Below are positions 5,867 through 7,048 of a stretch of 7,048 nucleotides of DNA, piece by piece. The position numbers and the translations under genes were made by a program. The DNA is from Caulobacteraceae bacterium. GTDB lineage: Bacteria > Pseudomonadota > Alphaproteobacteria > Caulobacterales > Caulobacteraceae. Position 1 is the first letter of the stretch, and each line of letters opens with the position of its first letter. The notes beneath the pieces were generated by a model. That model had not been told where the DNA came from. It did no database searches and saw only the letters and a program-made list of their open reading frames with translations. Where the stretch lies: the NCBI GenBank assembly GCA_025351125.1, contig JANXWN010000018.1:1-7048 (forward strand), given 5' to 3'.

Positions 5867-7048
5867 TCAGTCGACGGGATAGCCGAAGGCATCAACCCAC
5901 GGTTTCAGCAGTGGTAACACAGGGGCCAACTGAGCTCGATAGTTTCGCCAGTGGCCAACGCCATCCTTGCTCAAGCCTTTGGCGAGCTGAGAGGAACTGG
6001 GAGTCGCAACGAGCCCGGCGCGGTCGGAAAAAGTCAACAGCGCCGGGTCCCATGACGCGCCGATGAAGGCGCAGATAGCGCGCGTCTCACCTTCGAAGTC
6101 ATTGACCATATCTTCATGGCGCTGAACCCTGAGATTAAGGTCGAGTTTTTGTTGATAGACCGCCATCAACGTCATTGTTAGATCGTAGAGCCGCGCGGCT
6201 CCGTCGAGACTCAGAAGGTCTATTGTGGTTGGATTGATGACAAACTGACGACGGAAACAGCTTAACACCACGTCTCGGGGATCGCGATGCAGAAACAAGG
6301 TTCGGGCGCCTGGAAACAATTTGGCGATTAACGGCAGGGCCAGCATATTCATAGGCATCTTGTCGACAACGCGTTGGCCGTCTGCTCCGCCAAGAGCGCG
6401 GACTCGTTGCCAGTAAACCTCGCGCCAATGGGCGACGGCCTGTGCATCCAGCTTCCCTAGTCGATCAAGTGCATCGTTTCCGCCGAAAAAATGTCGGGTC
6501 GCCTCGCCCAGCGGATCGCTTTCATCCAGGCTTAATATGTTCGGGTGTCGCGCAAGAACTTGGGCCGCCAGTGTGGTGCCAGACCGCGGAAAGCCGACGA
6601 CAAAAATCGGGTCGCCGCCGTCCGCGGCCGCCGATTTGTCGGGTCGCCAGGTATCGGCGTCGACCCTGCCGAAATAATCGATGAGACGTCCCGCGAGCAC
6701 CGAAGATGTTTCCCGACCGGACTCCGCGAAATTTGGCAAAAAACTGCTTTGCAGGGTCTGCGCGCCTGCCTCATAGGCTGTAAAGGCTTCGCCAAAACGG
6801 GCGAGCTGATCAAGGGTGTCTCCTAGACGCTGGCTGGCGATCGCCCTCTCGTGCGGCGTCGGTCGGGTAGATTCAAGCAGCGCCCGAATCCGTTTTTCAG
6901 CGACCGCAGCGTGGTTACCGGCAAGATCGACATCTGCCATCGCCATTGTCGCCGCCGGCTGCAACGGGTCGTGCGCGAGCGCTTCGGTCGCCCGCGCTTG
7001 CGCGCCCGTCCAGACGCCGGCCCGCGCAAGGTCGCGAGCTGCGCGTTG
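5867..7048 (-). CDS. TPR-containing sulfotransferase, 5' end beyond the window
   Basis: The frame stays open to the right edge, giving 393 visible residues and no N-terminus. The TTG at 6964 is internal to this open frame and not a convincing start. The first 100 or so visible residues form TPR-like helices (for example ERAIASQRLGDTLDQL and GEAFTAYEAGAQ). A sulfotransferase domain follows. Its 5'-phosphosulfate loop is VVGFPRSGTT (150-159). DKMPMN (229-234) matches the conserved D-K-x-P-x-N. The 3'-phosphate site is LFLHRDPRDVVLS (251-263), with the Arg and Ser in place. A C-terminal GHWRNY is typical of the family. It should transfer sulfate from PAPS to an unknown acceptor; relatives include tyrosylprotein sulfotransferase-like enzymes. 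It is the first visible gene of a leftward operon with the PKHD hydroxylase. Confidence 0.9.
   Translation of the reverse strand, partial: QRAARDLARAGVWTGAQARATEALAHDPLQPAATMAMADVDLAGNHAAVAEKRIRALLESTRPTPHERAIASQRLGDTLDQLARFGEAFTAYEAGAQTLQSSFLPNFAESGRETSSVLAGRLIDYFGRVDADTWRPDKSAAADGGDPIFVVGFPRSGTTLAAQVLARHPNILSLDESDPLGEATRHFFGGNDALDRLGKLDAQAVAHWREVYWQRVRALGGADGQRVVDKMPMNMLALPLIAKLFPGARTLFLHRDPRDVVLSCFRRQFVINPTTIDLLSLDGAARLYDLTMTLMAVYQQKLDLNLRVQRHEDMVNDFEGETRAICAFIGASWDPALLTFSDRAGLVATPSSSQLAKGLSKDGVGHWRNYRAQLAPVLPLLKPWVDAFGYPVD

Noticed and set aside
6135..6826. Several 80-97 codon open frames on both strands inside the TPR-sulfotransferase gene
   Set aside because: They overlap a clearly coding frame with conserved motifs and show no motif of their own; no evidence for a hidden precursor peptide.

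Overview
The window reads as chromosomal DNA of a GC-rich proteobacterium, most likely an alphaproteobacterium. The grounds are codon use dominated by G/C third positions, a 67K-type SppA protease, and a set of TPR, 2-oxoglutarate oxygenase and sulfotransferase genes that I associate with that class. The taxonomic call is an inference from gene style, not from a marker gene.

Layout, left to right. Positions 1-114 hold no gene I can support, apart from a plausible promoter for the complete tRNA-Pro(CGG) at 115-191. A spacer of about 140 bases with a compound palindromic element leads to sppA (332-2107, +), a membrane-anchored signal peptide peptidase with both catalytic residues. A compact VapB/VapC-type toxin-antitoxin pair follows (2168-2431 and 2428-2838, +), with a perfect 12-bp inverted repeat just upstream of the antitoxin. 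The pair is bracketed by two near-identical 33-base direct repeats. One is the 3' end of sppA. The other ends a short orphan reading frame before the next operon, so the module looks like an insertion at the end of sppA.

From 2971 on lies a block of modification enzymes in two convergent transcription units whose stop codons are only 2 bases apart. The rightward unit encodes a TPR protein with an aspartyl/asparaginyl beta-hydroxylase domain (2971-4125) and a P-loop protein of sulfotransferase-like fold with an altered nucleotide site (4138-5154). The leftward unit encodes a TPR-sulfotransferase that enters from the right edge (5867-7048, 5' partial) and a PiuC/YbiX-type Fe(II)/2-oxoglutarate hydroxylase (5157-5825).

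Two hydroxylases and two sulfotransferase-fold proteins side by side suggest a shared hydroxylation/sulfation-type pathway acting on a protein, peptide or small molecule. The substrate cannot be read from this window, and no precursor peptide was found.
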